Positions 53,949-64,000 of a stretch of 64,000 bases of DNA are shown piece after piece. The first letter of the stretch is position 1. Every line of letters begins with the position of its first letter. Source of the stretch: Bursaphelenchus xylophilus (Eukaryota > Nematoda > Chromadorea > Rhabditida > Aphelenchoididae); contig CAJFCV020000004.1 of the NCBI GenBank assembly GCA_904066235.2, forward strand, positions 9,548,001 through 9,612,000. Direction: 5' to 3'. Under the pieces are notes generated by a model, which had not been told where the DNA came from, ran no database searches, and saw nothing but the letters and a program-made list of their open reading frames with translations. A program made the translations under genes and the position numbers.

Positions 53949-54904
53949 ATGCAAAGAAGTTAGGGTGTATTTGAAAAATCAGGGAATTATTGTGAATTTT
54001 ACTTTGTGATCTCGTCTATTTTTGTTCCACATGCTTTGAATTTCAAGAATAAGCAGTTTAAGGCCGCTATTTCCAAGCGTTCCACAGATTTGAACTCCTT
54101 GCTGTTGTCAGTTCTAATGCTTTGCATACGTACGAGTCTTTTTAATACGTACATGGAGGCAGTACAGCTTTAATACGGTGAACAAAAAGCACATTCGAAT
54201 ATTCAGCCTTTGACCAGGGGAAGCCAAATTTTTAAGTGGGAATACTGCCTTGCGTTTGTCTTGCAACAGCTCGCCATCAATCCTTGACTTATTGGAAACG
54301 CTTCTAGGACCATAGCGACCTTCCGTTGTATAAAATAAACTGTTTAATCTCCGAAAATTAGTAGATTTTTATCATGTCCTCATGGCTTTGCCACTGCTTG
54401 TTCACAATTTCGGACCTTAATGAAGCCGCAACTCCGGCTCTTCTGTTGGCGGTGGATCGTCACAAGTCTTCAGCTTCTCAAATCTTGGGCAACCAGTACT
54501 GGGACGAAGAGCTCGATAAACTTGAGTTAGCGACCTTCGCAGAGAACGGAAAATCACATCAAGCAGAGGGCCGTCGTTCTTGATCTCATTACACTGAAAA
54601 ATATTACATTTTTTCAGTATTACATCTTTGGTGCGGTCTTTGAGGGTCGTTTCTCCGCCAAAAGCAGCCTAGAACACACGATTTCCAGCACGGCATGCAA
54701 AGCGCGAGCAAAGCTTTCCAGAGTGAAAAATTCAAAAAACTCTAAGCGTGTCAATTGAAGTAATGCTTAGTTTGTGCCGATATTTATCCCATTTTGTTTG
54801 TTCTATGTCAAGGATCCCTATTGCTGGAAAACCCCTACACAACTACCTTTCTTTTATGCCCATTTTCGTGGCCCCTTACAATTAATGGCACAGAATTAAT
54901 GACG
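53949..54904. other. Mostly non-coding region; weak ORF at 54374-54583
   Basis: Contains the second copy of the segment at 51560 (54150-54330). A 69-codon frame at 54374-54583 (starts MSSWLCHCLFTISDLNEAA) has no recognisable domain and no supporting splice structure. I treat it as doubtful. Confidence 0.4.
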
Positions 54905-55275
54905 TCAGAAACCTACAGCTTTCTTCAAGAAGATTTTAGCAAGTGGGTTTTCACACTGCTTCACGAGATACTCCTTCAATTCCTCCTTGTTCTTCTTGCT
55001 TAGCGCCTCATAATTGATCATTTTGAGGAACTGAACAATTGCTTTGCATTTCACACATTGAATGAAGCTCGGATCTCCCTCGTCATCATCGTCATCGTAA
55101 TCGTCATCGTTTCCGTGTACAGGAGTTGGTTCTAACGCTTCATAAAAAATTTTATTTCTGGGAACTTACTTTTCTCATAATTTACATTGGCCGTCAAGTC
55201 AATTGGACTTTTAACTTCGGCGTTAGCAACGACAAGGAGAATAAAGGAGAGTAATAATATAGGAATCACCCGCAT
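54905..55275 (-). CDS. Small secreted saposin-like protein
   Basis: Two exons on the minus strand, 55170-55275 and 54905-55131; 110 residues. The signal peptide MRVIPILLLSFILLVVANA is followed, after the splice, by an acidic run of Asp/Glu residues and then a helical module with FIQCVKCKAIVQFLKMI and LKEYLVKQC, spacing reminiscent of half a saposin B fold. Only three Cys are visible in that module, fewer than the six of a full saposin, so it may be divergent or dimeric. Nematodes carry many saposin-like secreted proteins that act on lipids. Function here is not determined. It ends convergently with nothing recognised and is divergent from the phosphatase gene. Confidence 0.65.
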
Positions 55276-55409
55276 GTTTCGAAAATTTCAAACAAAACAA
55301 AGGAAATTTGTCAACGGAGAATTTCATCGTCTCCTGATAACAGGATTAGTTCCTAGAGAAAGAGAAATGAATTATGAAAAATTACTCTCTGTACTTTGTA
55401 AATATGTAA

Positions 55410-55520
55410 AAAAATGCGACGCTCAGATAAAAATTGGCCAAAATTTAGAATAGTTCTTTCTATGACGTGAGGCGCTGCTAGCTCGCGCTTTGTAGGCACG
55501 ACCAAGTAAAACTCCAATTT
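55410..55520. repeat. Fragment of the 514-964 dispersed repeat family
   Basis: Phrases GACGCTCAGAT, CCAAAATTTAGAATA and CTAGCTCGCGCTTTG follow the same order as in 540-625. Confidence 0.5.
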
Positions 55521-55576
55521 AGATGTTGGTTTAGGTGTTCAATGGACGATGAGACTAAATATTCAAAATAGGAATG

Positions 55577-55586
55577 TATATAAAAG
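55577..55586 (+). promoter_or_regulatory. TATA box of the acid phosphatase gene
   Basis: TATATAAAAG lies 41 bases before the start codon at 55627. Confidence 0.5.
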
Positions 55587-55626
55587 ACAATGAAACTTGT
55601 TGGACTATAATCGGACAGGGGCAAAA

Positions 55627-57536
55627 ATGATCAAGGCCGCGGTTTTAGTTGTCCTTTTGGCTTTTCTGTGCAATGCAACGCCAGTAAGGATCGAGGGGGT
55701 GGCTAAGGCTCCAGTTGGTCATAAATTGGAATATTTGGCGGCTGTAAGTTAACCAATGTAGTAGAGCACGGCCATCTTTATCTTTGAGAAGGATGCAAAA
55801 ACGGGGTCAGAGAAAAAACTCTTTTTAGAAAATTTTGATTTTATTGTGCGAAAGTACCCCCACGTTAAATTGCGGCATCTCAGGTTTGGTGAGAAATACC
55901 AGAAAACTGCATTCGAAAGAGCATGCCAAAACCCCTATTATCGCCTACAATCGGCTAGTCTTTGGGCGGTTTGGCAACCATTTTAGTACTTTTGAGTAGC
56001 AAATTTTAATTTTGAGCTCATCGGTCTCGGTTGTATCTGCAAAGCTCGAGCTGGGAATCTCGCATAAGCTCTAGGGCATCCTTGATAACCATCAATATTG
56101 ATTGACCTTTTTTCAGCTCTGGCGTCACGGAGATCGAGCCCCAAGCTCTGCCTTCAAGGGTGACCTGTACAACCAAAGCTATTGGGATAACGGCTATGGC
56201 CAGTTAACGAATGTAAGCACTCTATCAATTGTGTAAAGGTAATGCGTTCAATTCTAGTACGGAATAGAGCAACAGCGCCAACTTGGCGAATGGATTTTCA
56301 ATCGTTACGTCGCAGAGCTGAGATTTTTGCCAACCCATTTTGATGGGAAAGCTATCAAGATTCAGTCAACTTACTATAATCGAACACATGAAAGTGCGCT
56401 CTACAACTTGAGAGGAATGTATGGCGACAACATCACCTATGATGAGTTGGATATTTTTTCTATCCCAGGCAACGAAACGGATGTTGTCGGACTGCCTGAT
56501 TTTCATTGCGCTTATGCGAATACGCTGTCAAAGGAAACACTCAAGACAAAAGAAGTCTCAGCGTTCGTTAAGAAACATCAGGTAGGGATGATCGTTGAAA
56601 ATGTAGGAACATTATAGTACCTGATCTTCTTCAACTGATAAAAAAATTTCAGAGAGTAATCAGCGAGGTGGGAGATGCTATCAGCTTTAATGCATCAAAA
56701 GTTGTGCTGCTTTGGGCCAACCTTGATCCATTTGTTACCGAGAAGAAGAAAGGCCTGCGCCTGGCTCCGCAATATGAAGCTGACTACAAGGAAATGCGAG
56801 AAATCTATGTTCGAGCAATCAGATTTACGTATGGGTTGGGTAAGCGCCGTAGACCAGGGGAATGTCAAGATTTTACGCGGTTTTTTCTCTCAACACAAAA
56901 TTGGCGCTGAATACAGAATCTTATTTTTAGATATTGCCCCTCAAAACGGACTTGACTGGAGATACGAATCGGTTCGAATGAACGCTGGCGGACTGCTCAC
57001 CCGAGTTTACAATGACCTCAAAGCCAAAGGCTCCTGCAACTTTTTGAATCAACATAAACCGAGCTGCAAGGAAGATGGAATAAAGGACTTGAAATACCGA
57101 GTTTTCTCGATGGTACTAAAGTCTTTTTGTTTATGATTCTGCAACTTTTAGCACGACACAAACATGCTAGGACTTCTCAATAGCTTCGGCTTCCCAGAAG
57201 TTGATTACGATAGGAATGATAACGTTGAGTTGGCCAGCTCGTTCTTTATTGAGCTGTGGAGAAGCCAGCTGACCAGTCAGCGATATGTCAAGTTGATTTA
57301 TCGACGAAATGCCACGGAAATTTTTGATGTCAGCAATCAAATCAGTGGTTGCAAAAGCGTGGGAAAAGGTCTTGGCTGCAGTCTGGAAAGCTTTTTGAAG
57401 CGAACAGAGAAGTTTGTCATCCCCGACTTTGATGAGGTATGTCAAGGAAGGTTTTGCTACTAACTTCAGGGTTTATTTTCAGTATTGTGCCACGCAATTC
57501 AAGGAAGATTCTGAAACGACGACTGTTTCCGAATGA
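55627..57536 (+). CDS. Secreted histidine acid phosphatase homologue with altered active site
   Basis: Seven exons: 55627-55743, 56117-56212, 56258-56581, 56653-56839, 56931-57112, 57152-57436, 57483-57536; 414 residues, all phases agree. Signal peptide MIKAAVLVVLLAFLCNA. The first catalytic motif is intact (LWRHGDRAP), as is the proton-donor HD (FSMHDTNMLGLL). However, the family's RSTD motif reads QSTYYNRT here: the phosphate-pocket Arg (Arg79 in human prostatic acid phosphatase by family alignment) is Gln and the following Asp is Tyr. The protein may therefore be inactive or have changed specificity. Secreted members are common in nematode intestine. TATA box at 55577 and AATAAA at 57578 frame the transcription unit. 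Confidence 0.88.
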
Positions 57537-58422
57537 TCCGAAGATACTGTGCATTTGTGGATAAAGAAATTAGGCGTAATAAAGAGACTTGGGCAAAAAC
57601 TTAACTTTCTTATGGCTCCTGTTTAGCAAGCATTATCGAGACGAACAAGGAACTGTGCTTTGGGAGGAAGCTTGAGGATTCGCCAAATGGCTTTTGGTTT
57701 TTTAGAAAATTGACCTTCTATTTATAATTCAACCAAAATGGCGATTGCCTGAACAAAAATTGTAAAACCTTTTAATTCCCATTTTCCACTCACTGGAAAT
57801 TCACATGCATGTTTACAGTAGCCATTTCCACCATCTTCAATGTCTTATGCTTTTCCAGCCGCCCACCGTTCCGGGAAACTGTTTATTATTCGCGATGTTT
57901 CCACCGTTTCGTCTGGCTCGCTGTTTCCGCGGAACATAATTTATTGTAAAACTATTTTGACAACCCAGGGTTTACAATAAATAATTTTTGTTTATGGGTG
58001 ATTTATGTGCTGAAAAAACAAAACGGGAGGACTGCAGTGACGGCGCTCTTTGAGCATGACAAAAATAACTCTATAATGTGAAACTCATGTAGGAGAAAAT
58101 GCCATAAACTTTGAATAATTTGCAAGATATTATACATAACACTCAATGTGCGCTGTTTTTTTCAAAATGCAACATAACAATTGGAAAGAAATTAAGCAAC
58201 CCATCGGCTATTTTATCCAATCGTTTCCGCCATTCATGGAAATTTTAGCTTGTCATTACTGGAATACCAGAGATATTGAGCCGCCTTTTTAGGCAAGAAA
58301 GTCACCCACATCTTTGTCGTTGAAAAAACAATTATATGTTGGTATTTTCCACCACTTTCAGACCCCGCGGGAAAGTTCCATATGGAAAATTTTGTCTTTA
58401 AAAAGCAATTATTAGAACACTT
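57537..58422. other. No gene recognised
   Basis: 3' flank of the phosphatase gene with the poly(A) signal at 57578; no coding motif or clear repeat seen in the rest. Confidence 0.5.
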
Positions 58423-58985
58423 TAAAAGAAAGTTTTTTACAAACTGAAGCTTCCCTCCACGGGGCCCGGACATTGTTGCAACGACCATCACCAAATTTCT
58501 TGAAACTTGGCCAGTAGAAGGGCCTGAGCATGCTGATGAAAAGCGAAGAAGGGTTTCGCGAAATTTCAACCAGTCCGGGATTACTGTAACATTTTGTGTT
58601 TTATAAAGCGGCCGTTGTGGTGGGCCGGGTGATGGCTCTATGAGTACAAAACTTTCTGTGTGGCGGTTTTCGACCATGGCCAACATTTTCCTTACTGAAA
58701 AATTTTTTGTATCTCTTCATCTTATGGTAGTACTGTAACCTTCAACATACCATATCGATTACCGTTAAAAATTGGAAGGAGTGTAACCAGTTTTTAAGCT
58801 TGATTATAAAGGTTGGACACACTCTCCGTAAAATAAGACAAAAAAATCCAAAATAAAAATATAAGTTTTTGAGATATACGCGTTCAAAGTTGCTATGTTC
58901 GGGTACTGTAGGACCAAAATGGAGATGATGAATTCTCAAACGGTACCATTCATTGCCACGCCTCACCCATTAATAGAGTAGCCTG

Positions 58986-59589
58986 ACAAGGAAAGTACTT
59001 TTATGGGGGCTCCTACTTTTTGACGGGACATATCTCAAAAAATCAGAAAAAATGTGCTGATCAAGGATATATAAATCTTAGCTGCCCATTTTAGGTTTTT
59101 AGTGGTGAAAACTCAATCGGAAGTTGACTTAAAGTCCTATATGAACCCCTTTTCGCCTATTTTTTCACGGCCGTGCACGGGTTTACAATTTTTATTTTGG
59201 CTTAAAACGATGTTTATTGAGTTTCTAAGACGTAAAAAATCAGTCTTGGCCCAAAAATTTATTTTTCCGACCTTCAACTTCAAAAAAAGTTGGTTCAGCC
59301 CAAAAGGGAAATCGAACCCGTGCGGCGTGCCCCCCTTGATTCCCAGACTACGGCACTAACCACTCGGCCACACCGCTCTCTTCCGAAGGAAGAGACCGAC
59401 TGTGCTTTTTATCGTTTCGAATGCATGCGCCTTTTGTAGGGAAATTGAGCCAGTTTTTGGACATTTTCACCCCTAAAAACCCAAAATGGGCAGCTAAGAT
59501 TTATATATCCTTGATCAGCACATTTTTTCTGATTTTTTGAGGTATGTCCCGTCAAAAAGTAGGAGCCCCCATAAAAGTACTTTCCTTGT
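58986..59589 (-). mobile_element. tRNA-bearing inverted-repeat element, copy 2
   Basis: Nearly identical to 15090-15684 but reversed. Inserted in one arm of the foldback; the intact other arm near 61025 shows the unoccupied sequence. Confidence 0.8.
59293..59377 (-). tRNA. tRNA-Ser/Leu-like unit inside copy 2 (probably pseudo-tRNA)
   Basis: Same box A and box B as the 15302-15388 unit, with a TTTTTTT run just downstream on the minus strand. Stem pairing is poor. Confidence 0.45.
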
Positions 59590-61580
59590 GAGAAAAATAT
59601 TTTCTGATCAAAAAATAAATATTTGAGCTTTATTTCAGGCTTTATACGATGGTTACTGTAGTTTCTAACTTTTGTTAATTTCGCTAACCATTTTTTCCAG
59701 ATAACACATTTAGACTAGCTATCCCATTGAGAAATGTGTATACAACGTAAAAATCAAAAAATCAAGGTCGCAGTACCATCAATTCCTGAAATAAAGGGAG
59801 ATTACGGTAGCCGTATCCGTTTTTTTCGCTGTTTGGCCGCGGCATTCTTTGGAGCTGCAAGTGTAACCAGATTTGGAAATGGAAATACACCCAGAATAGA
59901 TAGAGGAGTATTTGAGCAAAAAATAGCGAAAATAAAAATATAAGTTTTTGAGAAAATCCGGGATTACGGTCATTTTAGGGGGTTTTTGGGCCGTTTGGCC
60001 GCGGCATTCTTTGGAGCTGCAAGTGTAACCAGATTTGGAAATGGAAATACACCCAGAATAGATAGAGGAGTATTTGAGCAAAAAATAGCGAAAATAAAAA
60101 TATAAGTTTTTGAGAAAATCCGGGATTACGGTCATTTTAGGGGTTTTTGGGCCGTTTGGCCGCGGCATTCTTTGGAGCTGCTAGTGTAACCAGATTTGAG
60201 ACTGGAAATTTGTTCAGAATATACAGGGGAGTATTTGAGCAAAAAATAGCGAAAATAAAAATATAAGTTTTTGAGAAAATCCGGGATTACGGTCATTTTA
60301 GGGGGTTTTTGGGCCGTTTGGCCGCGGCATTCTTTGGAGCTGCTAGTGTAACCAGATTTGAGACTGGAAATTTGTTCAGAATATACAGGGGAGTATTTTA
60401 GCAAAAAATAGCGAAAATAAAAATATAAGTTTTTGAGAAAATCCCGGATTACGGTAATTTCGGCCAGGAAATCCCCTAAAATGACCGTAATCCCGGATTT
60501 TCTCAAAAACTTATATTTTTATTTTCGCTATTTTTTGCTCAAATACTCCTCTATCTATTCTGGGTGTATTTCCATTTCCAAATCTGGTTACACTTGCAGC
60601 TCCAAAGAATGCCGCGGCCAAACGGCCCAAAAACCCCTAAAATGACCGTAATCCCGGATTTTCTCAAAAACTTATATTTTTATTTTCGCTATTTTTTGCT
60701 CAAATACTCCTCTATCTATTCTGGGTGTATTTCCATTTCCAAATCTGGTTACACTTGCAGCTCCAAAGAATGCCGCGGCCAAACAGCGAAAAAAACGGAT
60801 ACGGCTACCGTAATCTCCCTTTATTTCAGGAATTGATGGTACTGCGACCTTGATTTTTTGATTTTTACGTTGTATACACATTTCTCAATGGGATAGCTAG
60901 TCTAAATGCGTTATCTGGAAAAAATGGTTAGCGAAATTAACAAAAGTTAGAAACTACAGTAACCATCGTATAAAGCCTGAAATAAAGCCTCAAATATTTA
61001 TTTTTTGATCAGAAAATATTTTTCTCAGGCTACTCTATTAATGGGTGAGGCGTGGCAATGAATGGTACCGTTTGAGAATTCATCATCTCCATTTTGGTCC
61101 TACAGTACCCGAACATAGCAACTTTGAACGCGTATATCTCAAAAACTTATATTTTTATTTTGGATTTTTTTGTCTTATTTTACGGAGAGTGTGTCCAACC
61201 TTTATAATCAAGCTTAAAAACTGGTTACACTCCTTCCAATTTTTAACGGTAATCGATATGGTATGTTGAAGGTTACAGTACTACCATAAGATGAAGAGAT
61301 ACAAAAAATGTTTCAGTAAGGAAAATGTTGGCCATGGTCGAAAACCGCCACACAGAAAGTTTTGTACTCATAGAGCCATCACCCGGCCCACCACAACGGC
61401 CGCTTTATAAAACACAAAATGTTACAGTAATCCTGGAATAATGCAAATTTCGCAAAAACCTTAGACACTTTTCATGTATGCCCTGTGGGTGTTCTATGAG
61501 CCAAATTTGAAGAAATTCGGTGATGGTCACCGCAACAATGTCCGGGCCATGCTTCACTTTGTAAAAAAGTCCGTTTTAAA

Positions 61581-61886
61581 CTAGAGACTCCGAATTGGTT
61601 GTTATTTGATTCCTTGAAGTTAACAACGTTTCTGCAAATAAACAACGAGAAATTGATCGTTTGTTTTCTAGAAATACTGCACACAAACACTGCTATGGCT
61701 TGTTAAAGGCAGCGTGAATCTTCCTTTGTTACCATGCAACAGTTTATTTACAATGTTAAGCTATTATACTTCTACAGGCATATTGATAAAGCTGACAAAA
61801 TATGTGCTGTATACAACTTGGTTGCAAAAACGTTGGGTGTATGATCTCTGGCACTAATAACGTCTATTTTTGGAAAAATATTTTAA
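61581..61886. other. No gene recognised
   Basis: Short interval between two mobile elements; nothing supported. Confidence 0.5.
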
Positions 61887-62454
61887 CAAGGAAAGTACTT
61901 CTATGGGGTGTGGAATTAACGGTCGAGATATATATCAAAAAATTCGCAAAAATTTTGTGATTCAGAATATATATAAATTAGCTGCCTAATTTTGGTCTAA
62001 TGACATGTTTTTGTCCTCAGAAGTTTTCTCGCGACACCATGCAAGTGTCTTTTTGACCGTGTTTTTACCAATAAAAAAATTTTGTTTTGTGCTAAACTAA
62101 ATTCTGAGGCCTTGACAAGCCTTAAAATATCAAATTGGATTACAACTACACCTTAAAGGTAGTTCCAATGTAAAAAATGGGTTCTAGTGTGGCAAAAGGA
62201 ACCGAACCCGCTTCCCTCGGATTTCCAACCCAGCGCTCTATCCACTCGGCCACACCGCTCTCTTCTGAAGGAATAGACCGAGCGCGCTTTTGTTGCCGCA
62301 GATCCTCGAGAAAAACGTTTATTGATAAAACTCGCTGATAGACCAAAATTAGGCAGCTAATTTTTATATATTCTGAATCAGAAAATTTTTGCGAATTTTT
62401 TGATATATATCTCGACCTGTAACTCCATACCCGATAGAAGTACTTTCCTTGTAA
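61887..62454 (-). mobile_element. tRNA-bearing inverted-repeat element, copy 3 (diverged)
   Basis: Ends ACAAGGAAAGTACTTCTATG and complement; arms share GATATATATCAAAAAATTCG and TTAGCTGCC with each other and align in outline with copies 1 and 2. A tRNA-like unit sits between the arms. Confidence 0.75.
62187..62255 (-). tRNA. tRNA-like unit in copy 3, possible GGA (Ser) anticodon
   Basis: On the minus strand a 7-base acceptor pair GTGTGGC / GCCACAC encloses box A-like TGGCCGAGTGG, a TTGGAAA loop consistent with anticodon GGA, and box B GGTTCGGTTCC, with TTTTTT downstream. The unit is only 69 bases and the D arm is irregular, so a working tRNA-Ser is doubtful. Confidence 0.45.
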
Positions 62455-62464
62455 AAAAATTTTT

Positions 62465-62825
62465 TGCACGGGAGCCGGGATTCGGAGCCGCAGACCTTTT
62501 TAAGTTTTTCATGGGAGCCGGGAGCCGGAGAACTTTGCCGCCGAGAGAGCACGTTAAACGTGGAGAGCGGTCAGAGAGAAAAACGCTTTTTGGCCACAAC
62601 TTTGGTAGTTTCGTGCGAAAAAAAATCATTTTTTGTAGAAACATTATCCTTTACGGTAGAAATAGGCATGAAACTTTTCGTGCCAAAATTCGGCAAAAAG
62701 TCCTAAATTTTGGACCACTTTCGATATAAAAATCTTGGTTGTTTCTGCAAAGCGCGAGCTAGGATTCTCGGATATATCTTAGAAAAAATTACTCTAGCTT
62801 TGTGTCAAGTTTCATCAAAATCTGA
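62465..62825. repeat. Composite of GGGAGCC-rich and 514-964-type repeat fragments
   Basis: 62469-62535 resembles the hAT-type GGCTCC element. 62540-62825 is a reversed copy of 540-840 (GAGAGAGCACG, GGTCAGAGAGAAAAACGC, CGGCAAAAAGTCC). Confidence 0.6.
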
Positions 62826-63010
62826 GGAAGCAGAAGATATCCTCTTTGCAGTTTCCGCAGTGTGTTGACGTTTTAATGCTATCACCTGACCAAGGTGTAC
62901 AAATTTGTCTTCCTTTTCAATTGCTGTGTTCTGAACTGACATATCAAAAGGAGTCGAGCATGTCCCCATCCACTTTGTCTTTGAGAAATTTATTTTTAAA
63001 CCGATTTGTC
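62826..63010 (-). pseudogene. Reverse transcriptase fragment of a non-LTR retrotransposon
   Basis: The minus-strand frame reads IGLKINFSKTKWMGTCS, then DKFVHLGQVIALKRQHTAE and TAKRISSA, the post-YADD 'GLKIN..KTK' and 'YLGQ.I' region of LINE-type reverse transcriptases. The catalytic YADD part is absent, so this is a short relic. A roughly 30-base AT-rich palindrome sits at its upstream edge (63019-63050). Confidence 0.6.
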
Positions 63011-63749
63011 TAGCCGCTATTATATATGTTGTTGGTACAACATATATAATTTTCAACTTCAAATGTCTTGACTTTTCCGGTATGGTCAATGAATGCCATT
63101 GGTATTTTCGTATGCTATATGAGTCAAAAGGAGGTTTCGAAGAAGCGTAGGCAAAAAATTAGAGGTTATGTGACGTGCCAATAAAAGAGAAATACAATGA
63201 AAACTGTGCTTAACGAACTCCCGTTCAACGAAACCTGCATTTGCGAGCAACCCCAGAAATCCCTGGAGTTGCTTTTTTACTGTACGGTAAATCCAACAAA
63301 AATGAACCGCAAGGGACCAAAAAAAAATATTCGTTATAGAGGGGTTTTTCGATACAAAGGCTAATTTTGTTTTAAGATTGACGTTTGGGATCCCTGACAT
63401 GCTTTGTTGAAGATGGGTTACGTTTTTTAGAGTCTTGTTTTACAGAGGCTCCACTGTATAACACGCATATAACAAACAACCCACGGCGAAAAAAGGATGT
63501 GTATAAAAGAAAACTAGTGTTATGCGGACCTCTTTCAGTGATAAAAGATGATTTTTAATCCACTTTGCTGGCTGATATGATATAATCATTACATAATTTC
63601 AATCCGCAACTCCCTCTTCCTATTTTTTGTCCGTTTTCAGCGGCATTGTTTAACATCTCGATGATGATTGAATACGAATAGGCTCATAAAAACGGCAGCT
63701 CATTTTGTAAACTGGAAATAAAAATAAAAAATAAAAAGTTTTTCGAGCA
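63011..63749. other. No gene recognised
   Basis: Contains a perfect short palindrome around 63034 and otherwise unassigned sequence. Confidence 0.45.
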
Positions 63750-63950
63750 ATGAAGGCGGAGCCAGGGCTGTTCATTAAAAATGGAGACGATTTGGATGTA
63801 CATAACTTGGACCACAGAGAAGTTGTATATAAATGTGATTGTAAAATCGTCTACAATAAAAGTTTACAGTTTAATTTCGGATTTGAATACCTCGCGGAAC
63901 AAAACCTCCCCATAAAAAACAAGTTCAGAGGTCCTATTTGTGCGGTTTAG
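63750..63950 (+). CDS. Weak hypothetical ORF, 66 residues
   Basis: Open frame starting MKAEPGLFIKNGDDLDVHNL and ending at a TAG at 63950. No domain, signal peptide or splice sites support it; it could be a chance frame or part of a mobile-element relic. Confidence 0.2.
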   Translation: MKAEPGLFIKNGDDLDVHNLDHREVVYKCDCKIVYNKSLQFNFGFEYLAEQNLPIKNKFRGPICAV

Positions 63951-64000
63951 ACCAAGCTAAAGCTCCCAACCCGTCTACAACGAATACGTTTGTTGGTCCT

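Larger units (their letters stand above)
58423..61580. mobile_element. 3.2-kb foldback element with 162-base tandem units (member 2), interrupted
   Basis: The ends contain TTTTTTACAAA next to GAAGC, then GGCCCGGACATTGTTG, GGATTACTGTAAC, GTTTTCGACCATGG and CAACATACCAT in both arms, the same landmark order as member 1. Tandem units containing GGCCGCGGCATTCTTTGGAG start at 59835, 59997, 60158 and 60320 on the left; the right arm has only two inverted units (60597-60790). The left arm is interrupted by the tRNA-bearing element 58986-59589. No transposase. Confidence 0.85.

Noticed and set aside
54374..54583. 69-codon frame after the sulfotransferase gene
   Set aside because: No domain, no splice support and no similarity to neighbours; kept only as a doubtful note.
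59779..60836. Repeated ORFs with RNGPKTPKMTVIPDFLKN-type text
   Set aside because: Produced by the 162-base tandem units being open in one frame; no sign of selection on protein.
1..64000. Spliced-leader RNA or 5S gene
   Set aside because: I found no nematode SL1-like sequence or rRNA segment on either strand by eye.

Overview
This window comes from a nematode-like animal genome. The evidence is intron-dense genes, TTTCAG-type 3' splice sites, many introns of only 44-60 bases beside a few of several kilobases, a nematode-type carbohydrate sulfotransferase family, and AT-rich DNA packed with miniature inverted-repeat and palindromic elements. I cannot name the species. All gene models were read by hand from splice consensus and reading-phase continuity.

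Layout. (1) 65-1307, minus: the 5' part of GTP cyclohydrolase I, running off the left edge. (2) 1308-5888: no gene recognised; it holds a 1.5-kb palindromic element. (3) 5889-41684, plus: one gene of at least 31 exons (about 2,890 residues seen, 5' end not found). It encodes a mosaic type I membrane protein with Sushi, EGF, Ig, HYR, GCC2/GCC3 and laminin-G/pentraxin-like modules, a transmembrane segment and a cytoplasmic tail. Two of its introns host other genes on the opposite strand: a Wnt ligand in intron 11, and in intron 17 a head-to-tail series of four housekeeping genes (AAMP-like WD40, TFIIA gamma, STARD7-like START protein, DIM1/TXNL4A). Intron 17 also holds a small plus-strand gene of unknown function. 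(4) 41806-45963, minus: a GH18 chitinase whose single intron is almost entirely a 2.9-kb foldback element. (5) 46844-51198, plus: a secreted vitellogenin-N/MTP-like lipid transfer protein. (6) 52045-53948, plus: a carbohydrate sulfotransferase. (7) 54905-55275, minus: a small secreted saposin-like protein. (8) 55627-57536, plus: a secreted histidine acid phosphatase homologue with a substituted pocket residue. (9) 57537-64000: almost all repeats, with a 3.2-kb foldback element, two tRNA-bearing inverted-repeat elements, a reverse-transcriptase relic and one weak ORF.

Repeats are the other main content. At least ten families with inverted ends are visible, most inside introns. The most unusual are two large foldback elements, at 42251-45144 and 58423-61580. 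They share terminal landmarks, and their arms are built from tandem units of about 162 bases. Equally unusual is a family of three elements with ACAAGGAAAGTACTT-type ends that each carry a tRNA-Ser-like Pol III unit in the middle. One of these has inserted into one arm of a foldback, so the other arm preserves the empty site. A hAT-type miniature element with an exact 8-base target duplication and two mariner-type elements with TA duplications are also clear.

The genes do not form one pathway. The nested block in intron 17 joins splicing (DIM1), transcription (TFIIA gamma), lipid transfer (STARD7-like) and AAMP. Its spacing and orientation resemble a nematode operon embedded in a host gene of opposite polarity.
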